A stretch of 64,000 nt of DNA from Planctomycetales bacterium. GTDB taxonomy: Bacteria; Planctomycetota; Planctomycetia; Planctomycetales; Planctomycetaceae. The position numbers and the translations under genes were made by a program. The stretch is taken from contig JANQPT010000019.1 of the NCBI GenBank assembly GCA_028285345.1, forward strand, positions 1-64,000. The letters are read 5' to 3'. The notes beneath the pieces were generated by a model that was given only the letters and a program-made list of their open reading frames with translations, did no database searches and was not told the DNA's origin. This document shows, one piece after another, positions 34,538 through 44,142 of this stretch (the first letter of the stretch is position 1; each line of letters opens with the position of its first letter).

Positions 34538-34646
34538 GGCTGGCCGGTGTGTAGCGTGTGAACAAGGATCGCGGCATCGGCCGCAAGTATAACAAGATCC
34601 CGCTCATACGACACACACGCCATGTCACGGTTCGCACCCTCCGATC

Positions 34647-34669
34647 AGCCCCCGGCTCTGCCGGGGGTT
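34647..34669. repeat. REP-like family 1 hairpin
   Basis: A single copy of the CCCCCGGC-TCTG-CCGGGGG hairpin, identical in the stem to those at 13800 and 55679, lying between the two sulfur-metabolism genes. Confidence 0.7.
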
Positions 34670-34698
34670 CTGTCCAACCAGCATCCCCACCGCGCACA

Positions 34699-34727
34699 AA
34701 AAAACCCCGCGATCAAAACCGCGGGGC
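34699..34727 (-). terminator. Intrinsic terminator of cysK
   Basis: On the minus strand CCCCGCG, an eight-base loop and CGCGGGG are followed by seven T, starting 24 bases after the cysteine synthase stop codon. Confidence 0.85.
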
Positions 34728-34750
34728 CGGTGATTCCAAAACGGCTCGGA

Positions 34751-35677
34751 TTACGCTTCCGAGAACAACGGCGTCGACAGATAGCGTTCGCCCGAGTCGG
34801 GCAGGACGGTCACAATTGTCTTGCCGGCACTTTCCGGTCGGGCGGCGACTTTGAGCGCCGCGGCCATTGCCGCTCCGCAACTGATGCCGCAGATAATACC
34901 CTCTTCTTTGGTGATACGGCCGGCGGTTTCGAAAGCCTCATCGTTGGAGACCTGCACGACCTCATCGACGATCGACATGTCGAGAATGTCCGGCACGAAA
35001 CCGGCGCCGATGCCCTGAATTTTGTGCGGGCCCGGGCTGCCGCCGGAGAGAACCGGGCTGTGCGTCGGTTCCACCGCGATCGATTTGATGGGGAGATTCT
35101 TTTCCTGTTTGAGATACCGCGTCACCCCGGTGATGGTGCCGCCGGTGCCGACGCCGCCGACAAAGATGTCGACCTTGCCGCCGGTGTCCTCAAAGATTTC
35201 CGGGCCGGTCGTCTTAAAGTGGATTTCCGGATTGGCGGGATTCTTGAACTGCTGCGGCATGAAGTATTCCGGGTTCTCGGCAATCTCTTCCGCCTTGCCG
35301 ATCGCGCCCTTCATGCCCTCCGCTCCGGGCGTGAGGACCAATTCAGCGCCGAACGCTTTGAGCATCATGCGGCGTTCCATTGACATCGTATCGGGCATGG
35401 TCAGCGTGAGCGGATAACCGCGGGCGGCGCAGACGAAGGCGAGGGCGATGCCGGTATTGCCGCTGGTCGGTTCGACGACCTTCATGCCCGGTTTGAGCTT
35501 GCCCGATTTTTCGGCGTCCCAGATCATCGCCGCCCCGATACGGCACTTCACGCTATAAGCGGGGTTGCGGCCTTCGATTTTGGCGAGCACGGTCGCGTCG
35601 AGGCCATCGGTGAGCCGGTTGATTTTGACGAGAGGCGTCCGCCCGATTGATTCGGCGTTGTCGTTAAAAATCGGCAT
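34751..35677 (-). CDS. cysK: Cysteine synthase A (O-acetylserine sulfhydrylase)
   Basis: The 308-residue protein closely follows CysK: the PLP lysine is Lys44 in [11 protein letters not shown], the phosphate and substrate loop [11 protein letters not shown] is at about 69-79, and [12 protein letters not shown] binds the cofactor phosphate. It makes cysteine from O-acetylserine and sulfide in the cytoplasm. ATG 35677 has AAGGAG seven bases upstream; an open frame continues to 36220 but that part is the antisense of the GrpB-like gene and a palindrome. Regulation is not visible. Confidence 0.96.
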   Translation of the reverse strand: MPIFNDNAESIGRTPLVKINRLTDGLDATVLAKIEGRNPAYSVKCRIGAAMIWDAEKSGKLKPGMKVVEPTSGNTGIALAFVCAARGYPLTLTMPDTMSMERRMMLKAFGAELVLTPGAEGMKGAIGKAEEIAENPEYFMPQQFKNPANPEIHFKTTGPEIFEDTGGKVDIFVGGVGTGGTITGVTRYLKQEKNLPIKSIAVEPTHSPVLSGGSPGPHKIQGIGAGFVPDILDMSIVDEVVQVSNDEAFETAGRITKEEGIICGISCGAAMAAALKVAARPESAGKTIVTVLPDSGERYLSTPLFSEA

Positions 35678-35786
35678 ATTGCGCTCCTTGTGAGAGACCA
35701 GAGACGTTGTCGTTGGATATGGCAACGTTGTATCAACGTTCGGCGGCGGAGACAACAGCGAACGTGCGGCGTGAGTTTGAAGACGC

Positions 35787-35862
35787 GTAGGGCAGGCTTC
35801 CGCCTGCCGCCGGCATTTTGGATCGTCGAATAGCAATTGCGGCAGGCGGGAGCCTGCCCTAC
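35787..35862. repeat. Dispersed palindrome, GTAGG family (complete pair)
   Basis: GTAGGGCAGGC at the left end is mirrored by GCCTGCCCTAC at the right end, each arm itself forming a hairpin around TTCC or GGGA, with about 30 bases between. It lies between the cysK start and the GrpB-like gene. Confidence 0.75.
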
Positions 35863-35915
35863 TTTGTAAAACCACACCGTGACTCTTCGCACGCCGACGG
35901 GTTGAACTAGCAGTC

Positions 35916-36452
35916 TCAATTCTGTGCCAGTTGCTTACGGCGATACCAGCGAATCGCGAGCGGCTCCATATGATTGATCCAGCTGTTCTTCGCTTGATTG
36001 TAAGCGTCGATGTCTGCGGGATGTTCGGCGAAGGCTTGGCGCTTGACCGTGTCGAATTCTTCGCGGGCTTGCTTGTGAACACGCAGATACGCGCAGAAGG
36101 CCAAGTACCGTTCGACCTCGGTATGGTCGAGTTCATAGATGTGAACGTCGTGCGTGCGAAATCCGTCTTGGTCTTTGGTAAACAAACGGCGGCCCGCCAC
36201 GCCGTAGTCGCCCCAGGCATGATAGCCTGATTGCTGGAGGGCGGCCGTCATGCCGTCGATGCGCTGGATGTCGCGGACCACCGGCATGATGTCGATGATC
36301 GGTTTGGCCGCCAAGCCGGGCACGGACGTGCTCCCGATGTGGTACATCAGGATCAACTCATCTCCCAGCAACTTGGTGAGAGACTCCGCTTCCCAAACAT
36401 AGTCTGCGGACCAGTTGGGAGAATGATCCGCCAATGTGTAGTGACCAGGCAT
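35916..36452 (-). CDS. GrpB-like (UPF0157) nucleotidyltransferase-fold protein
   Basis: The 178-residue protein matches the GrpB family: [20 protein letters not shown] contains the nucleotidyltransferase-like GSTS and acid residues, and HDVHIYE follows near residue 102. Members are of uncertain function; the fold suggests transfer of a nucleotide to an unknown acceptor. The length is typical. A ribosome site is weak. The gene sits upstream of the cysK palindrome and shows no operon link. Confidence 0.88.
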   Translation of the reverse strand: MPGHYTLADHSPNWSADYVWEAESLTKLLGDELILMYHIGSTSVPGLAAKPIIDIMPVVRDIQRIDGMTAALQQSGYHAWGDYGVAGRRLFTKDQDGFRTHDVHIYELDHTEVERYLAFCAYLRVHKQAREEFDTVKRQAFAEHPADIDAYNQAKNSWINHMEPLAIRWYRRKQLAQN

Positions 36453-36552
36453 TTTGAAAACCGCAGGTCGAGCTGCTGACTGACGCCGCGTTCACGTGCC
36501 AAGCCAGTTGATGCGATGAATTCATCTACTTTTAACAAAGTTTCGGGCAGTT

Positions 36553-36936
36553 TTACAGTGTTGACCCGGATCTCCCAGGACGACAAGGGTCGGTTGGATG
36601 GCGGGAAATCGCAATCCGCACCGCGACGACCCACAGGACACCCTGTAATAGACGAACCGTAGCCGGAATTAGTTCCATGATCGGCAATAGGCCGACAAAT
36701 ATCGTCCCGACGGCGATGAGCACACTCTTGGTCCATCCGGCCTGAACAGCGCCGCCGGCCAGCAGCAATGTCAGGATGACCAACGAAACCGCGATTCCCA
36801 ACTGTGTCATGGTCCATTCTGGGGGAGCACCCGCTCCCGGAGCTACGGCGATCAGGTGAAGTCCCAGGATGAGAATCGTCACCGGCGCGACAAGGCATGT
36901 TTCCAGGACGATCACCGCGTAGGATAGCGCTTTCAT
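36553..36936 (-). CDS. Small hypothetical membrane protein
   Basis: A 127-residue protein with four hydrophobic segments at about 7-30, 44-64, 69-86 and 92-110, and a basic C-terminus (RHPTDPCRPGRSGS). No family is recognised. The overlapping longer open frame in another phase has no hydrophobic pattern and is rejected. Existence is supported mainly by the regular helix spacing. Confidence 0.6.
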   Translation of the reverse strand: MKALSYAVIVLETCLVAPVTILILGLHLIAVAPGAGAPPEWTMTQLGIAVSLVILTLLLAGGAVQAGWTKSVLIAVGTIFVGLLPIMELIPATVRLLQGVLWVVAVRIAISRHPTDPCRPGRSGSTL

Positions 36937-37012
36937 CGGCGTCTGTTGCGAACGAAACGAAGTTGCCGTTCCCCAGCCTCGCGGCGCGTGGCATTGCCCA
37001 GTCCAGCGTCAG

Positions 37013-37747
37013 CTAGGCGCCAAATACATGTTCAACGAATCGCACCAACAGCTGTTCCGTTTCGACCGTGTCGCGGCAGAGTTCGCCGAATCGTTCCGGC
37101 GGCAGGTTCTCGATCCGCTCGACGTACTCCGGATAGGTCTTCACGCGGGACATCAAGTCGGCGCGGTTGAGCTCCGGGTGGAATTGCGTGCAATAGATGG
37201 GCCGGCCGGGAAACGTGTATGCCTGATTGACCATTCGCTCCGACGATGCCAACAAGACGGCGTCGTCGGGCAAGGTGAACACGCAATCTTCATGCCCCAT
37301 TTGACCTTCAAACGTGTCGCCCAATGGCGCGAAAATCGGGTCGGCCTTACCCGCGTCGGTCAGTTGCAGCACATGCGTTCCCACTTCCGCATGCTGCAGG
37401 TCCTTGCGGACTTCACCCCCCAGCGCCCGCGCCATCGCCTGAAAGCCCCAGCAGGAAGCAAACGTCGGTTTGTTGTGGTCGTGCAGTTCGCGCAGGAAAC
37501 CCAGTCCCCGCATTAGCCACGCCCCGTCACCGGTTGCCGAGTAGTGGCCGCTCCCCCCCAGCAAAATCAGGTCGGCCGCGTTGACCGTATTCCGCGACGG
37601 CGGTCCGGAGAGCATATCGTGCACCTTGATCCGCTCAGTCGCGATTTCAAACACGCGCGCAAAACTGTCGACTTCATGCTCCCGCATGGGGTCGTCCTGA
37701 TTGCGGACCTGCAGCAACAGATAGTTCAGTTTTTCAGCAGTGCTCAT
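37013..37747 (-). CDS. Class I glutamine amidotransferase-like protein
   Basis: The 244-residue protein has the class I amidotransferase triad: Cys99 in FASCWGFQ, His190 and Glu192 in CTQFHPEL. It is a stand-alone domain resembling the GMP-synthase glutaminase subunit and the YfeJ-like family. It would release ammonia from glutamine or, as in gamma-glutamyl hydrolase relatives, cut a gamma-glutamyl bond; the acceptor is unknown. It diverges from the sulfatase gene, with about 280 bases of shared promoter region (37748-38027). Confidence 0.88.
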   Translation of the reverse strand: MSTAEKLNYLLLQVRNQDDPMREHEVDSFARVFEIATERIKVHDMLSGPPSRNTVNAADLILLGGSGHYSATGDGAWLMRGLGFLRELHDHNKPTFASCWGFQAMARALGGEVRKDLQHAEVGTHVLQLTDAGKADPIFAPLGDTFEGQMGHEDCVFTLPDDAVLLASSERMVNQAYTFPGRPIYCTQFHPELNRADLMSRVKTYPEYVERIENLPPERFGELCRDTVETEQLLVRFVEHVFGA

Positions 37748-38027
37748 GGGTGTCGGTCGGAAGTATTGAGAGGATGCCTCGCAGGAGTCATCTTCTCAGC
37801 TTAGAACCGGCCAGCCGATCGATCAACTCAATTCCACCCCGCTCGGCACTTTGCCGTACGTCGCCAGCGGCTAAGGTTGATTGTTTCGGACCGTAGATGC
37901 CCGAACCTCCACAGCATAATGTGCAATCCGTGTACGCATCGTACGTTCTGAATCGGGTGCAATTCGTGTTACACTGATCAACAGGCTTGATTCGTTCATT
38001 GACCGCCTGTTTCGGTGCGCACTTTAC

Positions 38028-39377
38028 ATGAAATACGGACCTCCTCTGCGAGAAGTGATGTGGATATTGGTGCTGATTCTCGCTGCAGTTCCGGATAGCG
38101 TGGCCGCGGCCGATCAGATCGGTCCTAACGTGATCGTGATCCTGGCCGATGACATGGGCTACGGCGACGCGGGCTGTTACGGCAGCCGGTCGCTGAAGAC
38201 CCCGTACCTTGACCGGTTGGCGTCGGAAGGCATTCGCTTTACCGATTTTCATTCCAGCGGCACGGTGTGCAGTCCCACCCGCGCCGGGCTGATGACCGGC
38301 CGCTATCAACAGCGGGCGGGTATCCCGGGAGTCGTGTTCGCCGATCCGAGCCGCAACCGGCACCACGGATTGCACACCAGCGAGGTGACACTGCCGGAGT
38401 TGCTGCAACAAGCGGGCTATGCGACCGGGATTCTAGGGAAATGGCATCTTGGATATCGTGACCAGTTCAATCCGACGCGGCACGGCTTCGACCTCTTTCG
38501 CGGTTTTGTCAGCGGCAACGTCGATTACATCACCCACGTCGACGGCACCGGTCGGGCCGATTGGTGGCGGAATCGGCAGCTCGCGCCAGAGGAAGGCTAC
38601 TTGACGCACATGATCAGCCGCCGGGCAGTTCAGTTCATCGAACAGAACCAAGACCGGCCGTTCTTTTTGTACGTGGCCCACGGCGCCGTTCACTCTCCCT
38701 ATCAGGCGCCGGGCGATCGGCCGGTCCGCGAAGTCGGCCGCAAGCGGATTCGCGGGGCGGCACGCAAGGACATCCCGCGGGCCTATGCGCAGATGATGAC
38801 CGAATTGGACAACGGGATTGGCGAGATCATGGCGACACTCAAACGATGCGATTTGCAGCGGAACACGTTCGTGATCTTTTTTTCCGACAACGGCGCGAAT
38901 CCCAAAGGCTCCAACGGCGCATTGCGGGGCTTCAAGGGGAGTGTCTGGGAAGGGGGGCATCGGGTGCCCGCGATTGTGCGCTGGAGCGGGACGATCGCGC
39001 CGGGCAGAGTCTGTGACGACACGGTGATCAGTTTGGATATTATGCCGACCGTACTGGCGGCGGCGAAACTGAGCGTTCCTACCGATCATCAACTTGACGG
39101 CGTCAATTTGGTGCCGCTGCTTGTTAGCGGAACGCCACCGGAGGCTCGAAAACTGTTCTGGGATTTTCGAGCCAAATCGGCGGTCCGCGACGGTGATTGG
39201 AAGCTTGTCGTCGGCGAAAGAGGCGCCCCGCGTCAGCTATACAATCTGAGAGCGGATTTCGGAGAGCAGCGCGATGTTGCGCAGACCGAGCCGGAACGGG
39301 TGCAGAAACTGTCGTCCGAGTTAGAACGTTGGCAGCGCGATGTCAACGATGGTGCTACGGTGCAACCGAGCCGTTGA
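38028..39377 (+). CDS. Sulfatase, exported
   Basis: The 449-residue protein has a signal peptide (about 1-28) and the sulfatase motif CSPTRAGLMTG with Cys81 in C-x-P-x-R, the residue converted to formylglycine. Metal ligands are in ILADDMGYGD near 38-47 and in VIFFSDNGA near 285. It should remove sulfate esters from marine or plant polysaccharides or glycosaminoglycans in the periplasm, but no substrate can be given. Possible starts are ATG 38028 or ATG 38058 (MWILVLILA); the second has GAGAAG close by, so the real N-terminus may be ten residues shorter. Confidence 0.93.
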   Translation: MKYGPPLREVMWILVLILAAVPDSVAAADQIGPNVIVILADDMGYGDAGCYGSRSLKTPYLDRLASEGIRFTDFHSSGTVCSPTRAGLMTGRYQQRAGIPGVVFADPSRNRHHGLHTSEVTLPELLQQAGYATGILGKWHLGYRDQFNPTRHGFDLFRGFVSGNVDYITHVDGTGRADWWRNRQLAPEEGYLTHMISRRAVQFIEQNQDRPFFLYVAHGAVHSPYQAPGDRPVREVGRKRIRGAARKDIPRAYAQMMTELDNGIGEIMATLKRCDLQRNTFVIFFSDNGANPKGSNGALRGFKGSVWEGGHRVPAIVRWSGTIAPGRVCDDTVISLDIMPTVLAAAKLSVPTDHQLDGVNLVPLLVSGTPPEARKLFWDFRAKSAVRDGDWKLVVGERGAPRQLYNLRADFGEQRDVAQTEPERVQKLSSELERWQRDVNDGATVQPSR

Positions 39378-39478
39378 AGCGGAACGCCGCGTCACGGTTT
39401 CACTCAAGTGGCACTCAAATCTTTAGGTTTGACAGAGTGCTGGAGTGGGCGGAGCCGTCGACGTTACACTTTGAGACG

Positions 39479-39640
39479 TTAGGCTCTCGCAGATTTGTAG
39501 GCCATAAGCAGTCCTAAGCCAATCGAGAGAATTCCGCTCATCATCCCCAGCACGGCAATCGACTCGCCGTCGGTGCTCAATCCTGTCGACAACAGGCCTT
39601 CAATGATTACGGCTCCAGCGCCTAATTGCGTGCGAAACAT
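39479..39640 (-). CDS. Very small membrane protein, 53 residues
   Basis: The frame MFRTQLGAGAVIIEGLLSTG continues into a hydrophobic helix (VLGMMSGILSIGLGLLMAYK) and ends SARA. GGAG precedes the ATG by eight bases, which is why I keep it; the longer frame to 39673 would include the ribosome site. Homologues are unknown to me. It is convergent with the sulfatase gene. Confidence 0.5.
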   Translation of the reverse strand: MFRTQLGAGAVIIEGLLSTGLSTDGESIAVLGMMSGILSIGLGLLMAYKSARA

Positions 39641-40328
39641 GTTGGGTCTCCGGTGACAACGTTCACGAATCAAACGGTGGGACTTGGTTGGATTCGGCGG
39701 GTAGAAGCCGAATCCGCACGCAAGTTAGCAGGATCTGCGGATTAGGTCAATTTTTTCTCCTGCGTTGACCAGGCAAGTCTATTGCAAGCCATTTCAACGC
39801 AAAGCTTTATGCTGCGCATTCCGATGTGCAACGACGCGACACTGCGAGTCCCTTCACTGTGAGAATCAGCGAGCGATCATTGACGGATGTGACCATGCAA
39901 GCTACCGTATTCGTTTCGTAGTAACGGCTTGGGACGGTCTCAGCCAGGAGGACTGTGACGCAGGCGCCGGTTTGAAACGGGGAATTCGCGATTCAGCGCG
40001 CTCCGGCGTTCCGTCGATGGTTTGCTCCCCTCCCTGATCAAGTCTCGCGTTGATTCCAAGCTTGCGTCCTGATCTCGTACCGGATGACTGCCATATTCTC
40101 CGGTGATTTTTGCGGCAGGGCTGCGAGTCTGCTGTTTATTTCGGAGTGTAACGGGAAGACGGTGGACACTCGATCGGTCGGCATTGCGCGAGTAATCGAT
40201 CTCCCGCGCTTGAGCTGGATCCGCTGCCTCCGGTGAATTTCTCGTCGTAACTTCATAAACTGCCGTCAGATGTTGAAGCAGTTCTGGACCGACATTCGTC
40301 ACCCGCAACGAACAACCATCTCTTCGTC
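39641..40328. other. 688-bp region without a supported gene
   Basis: Open frames on both strands (plus 39765-40037, minus 39940-40308) are rich in Arg, Ser and Cys and lack ribosome sites, so I do not call them. The region must contain the MMPL gene promoter near its right end. No palindrome family member is present. Confidence 0.4.
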
Positions 40329-43073
40329 ATGTTTGATTCGCTTGGAAATCAGATCAGCCGGAACTGGAAGCTGTTCCTCGTCTGCTGGGTGATTTTCTTC
40401 GCGCTCATTAAGTTTGTTGCGCCGAGTTGGAAGGCAGTGGCCCGCGACGGGGAATTCGATCACCTTCCCAAGGAAATGGACAGCATTCAGGGAGAGAAAC
40501 GCTTCGCAGAGGCGTTTCCCGAAGATTTGCTGGCCAGCAGCGTCGTGATCGTCGTCCGCCGCGAATCGGGACCGCTCTCTGAACCGGACGAGGACGAGGA
40601 GATCGGCGAAGGGAGCTGCGACCTCTCCTTTATCGAGAACGAACTGAAGTCCGGATTAGAGGACATCCGCGACGAGATCCAAGACCTGGTGGTTGAAGAG
40701 CAACTGGAGCTCAAACAACAGGAACTCGGCGAAGAGGCCTTTGCCGCGCAAGAACCGCAGTTGCGTGACCGCCTGTATGAACAACTCGAACAAGGGCCGA
40801 TCCCCGAGAGTAAGATTACCCAGATCACCTCAATCCGGTCGCCGACCGACGACGTGATCGGGGAAATGTTGATTAGCGAGGATCAACAGGCCGCGCTGGT
40901 GATCGTGGAACTGTCCAAGAAGTTTCTCGAATACGGCAACCGGGACACCATCGATCGCATTGAGCGGCTGATCGGCCTGCCGGAGAATGATTCGTCGGGC
41001 GGCATCCTGTTCAACCAAGGTGTGATTCCGCCGGGGCTGGATCTCAGACTCAGCGGAACTGCGACCGTCGGCCGCGATATGCTCGAGGCCCGCGATGACA
41101 GCGCGTCGGCGACCGAAACCTGGACGATCGCTCTGGTGATTCTGTTGCTGGTGTTGATCTACCGCGCGCCGTTGTTGGCACTGATTCCGTTGATCACGGT
41201 CGGTGTGGCCAACGAAGTGTCGCTCTCAATCGCCTCGCTGCTGTCGCAGTTCAATATCAACAACAACGACATATTGTTCGGGTTTCGGACGTTCGTCGAG
41301 ATGAACGTCTATATGACGGTGATCCTGTACGGGGCGGGGGTCGATTACTGCTTGTTCTTGATCGCGCGCTACAAAGAGGAACTCGATCGCGGCGCCGATA
41401 TCGACACAGCAGTCTCGCGCGCGGTCGGCAAAGTCGGTTCGGCACTCACAGCGAGCGCCACGACGACCGCGTTCGGCATCGGCATGATGGTGCTGGCGGC
41501 CTTTGGAAAGTTTCGCAACGCGGGCATCGGCATTGCGCTGAGTCTGATTGTGGTGTTGCTGGCGTCGCTGACATTGACGCCGACGCTGCTGAGGCTCTTC
41601 GGCCGGTTGGCGTTTTGGCCGCATGTTCGCAGCGAGCGGATCGCCGCGACCGCCGGCTGGATCTCCGGCAGCACGCTGATGTCGAAGCTGATCGAGTTGA
41701 ACCCGCTCCAGGACGGTTGGGAAAAAGTCAGCACGGCGATCCTCAACAAGCCGGGAAAACTCTGGACGGTATCGGTGCTGTTGATGTTGCCGTTCGCCTT
41801 CGTCGGCGCCCTGTTCTGGAACGATCTTAGCTACGGCCTGTTAACCGAACTGCCGACCAGCACCGAAAGCGTTGTCGGCGCCAAGGCGATCCAAGACCAT
41901 TTCCCCGCGGGGACCGCCGGACCGCTGACCGTGCTGCTGGAAAACGACGAGTCCAGCCCGGAGTCCAAGCGAATCGACTTCACAACTCCTGATGCGAAGG
42001 ATCTCGTCGAAGACCTCACCATGCGGCTCCGCGAAAAAGGGGGCCAACTGCAGGTTGCCGACGTCCGCAGCCTGTCGCATCCTCTGGGTAAGCACGACAA
42101 ACCGAACTGGGACGACTTGCCGGTGGGGCAGCGGTTGGCAAGAGGGGCGGCCTATGTTGCGGAAACGGAGAAATACTACATTACACAGGCGGACGGCCAT
42201 AAAGGGAATGCCACACGGCTGGACGTCATTTTCGAAGAAGATCCCTTCTCCAAAAACAGTATCGGCCAGCTTGACGGCGTTGAATCGGTGATCGAGGCGT
42301 TTCTTGAGGAAAAGGACGTCCCGCTCAACCGGTATTTCATCGGCTCGACCGCCAATATCCGCGACCTGAAACGCACCACCGACCAGGACCGGATCGTGAT
42401 CGACGTGGCGGTGCTCTCGGTCGTGATGTTGATCCTGTGGGTCCTGCTCCGTCGGTTTTCCATTTCGCTCTACTTAATTCTGACCGTCTTCTTCAGTTAC
42501 TTTGTGACGATCGGTTTTACTTACGTCGTCTTCTGGTATTTGGAGACCGGTTCCGAATTCGCCGGCTTGGATTGGAAAGTCCCCATCTTTCTGTTCACGT
42601 TCTTGATCGCCGTCGGTGAAGATTACAACATCTATCTGATGACCCGCATCAACGAGGAACAAAAGAAGCGGGGGCCGATTGAAGGCATCCGTTACGCCCT
42701 GCTGCGAACCGGGGGCATCATCTCCAGTTGCGGCATCATTATGGCGGGGACGTTTTCTTCGCTGGTGCTGGGCGGCAGCCTCAAGGGCATGCAGCAGCTC
42801 GGGTTTGCGCTGACCTTCGGGGTACTGTTGGATACGTTTGTGGTCCGGCCGATCTTGGTGCCGGCCTATTTGACCATGCTCTATCGCGGCGACTTCGGAC
42901 GCTGGAGCAAGTATCTCGGCGCGGCGCTGGAAACGCCGCCGCAACGGCAGCCGCTGATTCAAACGGCCGGCAGTCTCATCTCCGGCAATGAAGCCGAACG
43001 GGTCGCCGGCAGCGGCGAATTGTCGACGGAACGAAACGTGAAAACGACCGAGAACTTCGATCCTTCCGTCTGA
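40329..43073 (+). CDS. MMPL-family RND transporter
   Basis: The 914-residue protein has two homologous halves. Each has one helix (about 17-34 and near 475), a periplasmic domain, and a bundle of five helices (about 258-420 and 690-860). The transport signature is present: GAGVDYCLFLIARYKEEL in half one and AVGEDYNIYLMTRINEEQ in half two, with the paired Asp or Glu that carry protons. Half one has a Glu-rich periplasmic loop (about 78-150). MMPL proteins export lipids, hopanoids or siderophore-like molecules using the proton gradient. The last 115 bases overlap, tail to tail, the PhyH gene on the other strand. Confidence 0.93.
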   Translation: MFDSLGNQISRNWKLFLVCWVIFFALIKFVAPSWKAVARDGEFDHLPKEMDSIQGEKRFAEAFPEDLLASSVVIVVRRESGPLSEPDEDEEIGEGSCDLSFIENELKSGLEDIRDEIQDLVVEEQLELKQQELGEEAFAAQEPQLRDRLYEQLEQGPIPESKITQITSIRSPTDDVIGEMLISEDQQAALVIVELSKKFLEYGNRDTIDRIERLIGLPENDSSGGILFNQGVIPPGLDLRLSGTATVGRDMLEARDDSASATETWTIALVILLLVLIYRAPLLALIPLITVGVANEVSLSIASLLSQFNINNNDILFGFRTFVEMNVYMTVILYGAGVDYCLFLIARYKEELDRGADIDTAVSRAVGKVGSALTASATTTAFGIGMMVLAAFGKFRNAGIGIALSLIVVLLASLTLTPTLLRLFGRLAFWPHVRSERIAATAGWISGSTLMSKLIELNPLQDGWEKVSTAILNKPGKLWTVSVLLMLPFAFVGALFWNDLSYGLLTELPTSTESVVGAKAIQDHFPAGTAGPLTVLLENDESSPESKRIDFTTPDAKDLVEDLTMRLREKGGQLQVADVRSLSHPLGKHDKPNWDDLPVGQRLARGAAYVAETEKYYITQADGHKGNATRLDVIFEEDPFSKNSIGQLDGVESVIEAFLEEKDVPLNRYFIGSTANIRDLKRTTDQDRIVIDVAVLSVVMLILWVLLRRFSISLYLILTVFFSYFVTIGFTYVVFWYLETGSEFAGLDWKVPIFLFTFLIAVGEDYNIYLMTRINEEQKKRGPIEGIRYALLRTGGIISSCGIIMAGTFSSLVLGGSLKGMQQLGFALTFGVLLDTFVVRPILVPAYLTMLYRGDFGRWSKYLGAALETPPQRQPLIQTAGSLISGNEAERVAGSGELSTERNVKTTENFDPSV

Positions 43074-43774
43074 TTGCTGCCGGCCGCGTGGAATGTGCGG
43101 CTGTGAAAGAACAGAACATCGCCCGGCGACAACTCGACGGCGACCCGCTTGGCGATCAATTCGCGATTTTGAGGCTGCTCGGGATCTAGAAACGTCCCCG
43201 CGTCAAACCAATCCGCAGCGAACTGCAGTCGATGAGTGCCCGGGATCACGCTCAGGCAGCCGTTTTCAACCGATTCGGTACCGAGCGCCAGCCAGACGCT
43301 AACCAGATCAGGCCGCTCGAAGGACCAGAAGCGAATGTCTTGATGCCATAGCGTTTGGCTGCTGTAGCAAGGCTGTTTCGTCATGATGCAGTTGTGATGC
43401 GCCAAAGGCATCACGACCGGCGTGCCCAAGAGCTGTTGCAAGCGGCCGACGAGTTCCGGCCGGCAGACCCACTGGGTAAACACGGGATGTCGGGCATGAG
43501 CCTGTAACAACCGCCGCACCGTTTCTCCGCCCGCAGCCTGCCGCGATTCGGGACTGCCGGGATAGTGCACGTCAGCTTCGTATTCGACCGGCGGCACGGG
43601 CGCTGTTAATTGAGCTTGCGCCACTTCCAACATCGTGTCCGTCAGCTGCGCTTCGGCCATCCGGCGGACGATGACGAAACCGTCCTGCTGAAACTGATGA
43701 AGCTCTTCAGCGGAAAATCGATCGGTGCAGAGAGACTCAGTGAGTTTCTCGGTGACGGACATCTGCGTCGACAT
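42959..43774 (-). CDS. Phytanoyl-CoA dioxygenase (PhyH) family protein
   Basis: The 271-residue protein has the iron ligands HQD (His144, Asp146 in LWHQDIRFW) and a distal His (His229 in TFHAAGSN), and a conserved GCLSVIPGTHRLQ. It is a 2-oxoglutarate and Fe(II)-dependent oxygenase, hydroxylating a small molecule or lipid; the substrate is not predictable. The final 38 codons are antisense to the end of the MMPL gene; both stop codons are intact and both C-termini beyond the last domain look non-conserved, so either tail may be dispensable. Confidence 0.9.
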   Translation of the reverse strand: MSTQMSVTEKLTESLCTDRFSAEELHQFQQDGFVIVRRMAEAQLTDTMLEVAQAQLTAPVPPVEYEADVHYPGSPESRQAAGGETVRRLLQAHARHPVFTQWVCRPELVGRLQQLLGTPVVMPLAHHNCIMTKQPCYSSQTLWHQDIRFWSFERPDLVSVWLALGTESVENGCLSVIPGTHRLQFAADWFDAGTFLDPEQPQNRELIAKRVAVELSPGDVLFFHSRTFHAAGSNQTEGSKFSVVFTFRSVDNSPLPATRSASLPEMRLPAV

Positions 43775-44142
43775 GGGCTGTGCCGGTCCTCAATTCCAAC
43801 AAAACGTCTCGGCCTGGACAATTGATCCGAGAGGGTGACTTGACGAATTCCTGACGTCACATCGCCCGATGATCATCGTCGCTGCCAACCTGTGTCTCGT
43901 CAAGCCGACGAATGAGTTTTCAGGTCTCACAAATTGGTCAATTCACGTTCCCGTCGCGGATTTCTGGCACAACAGCGACTGTGGACCAACAGTCGGAAAT
44001 CATCTCACATCCGATTCGGTTTCTTCCAATGGACCTGTGGGATTGGTCCGTCTATGATTCGGAGAGAGGGTACCATTTGGCATAAGGTTCGCGCGGCCGG
44101 TCCGCGCGGGGCCCTCGGCAATTTTGGGGCGGTGAATCGCTA
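43775..44142. other. Divergent promoter region
   Basis: This 368-bp stretch separates the PhyH gene (minus) from the adaptor gene (plus). Short open frames are not supported. No repeat is recognised. Confidence 0.4.

Noticed and set aside
33521-34561. 346-residue plus-strand frame opposite the PLP enzyme
   Set aside because: It is a shadow frame over a clear PLP enzyme with an intact active site.
34751-36220. 489-residue open frame that includes cysteine synthase
   Set aside because: Only the part from ATG 35677 is CysK. The upstream extension crosses a palindrome and is antisense to the GrpB-like gene.
39940-40308. 122-residue minus-strand frame before the MMPL gene
   Set aside because: Arg/Ser-rich, no ribosome site, no recognisable pattern.
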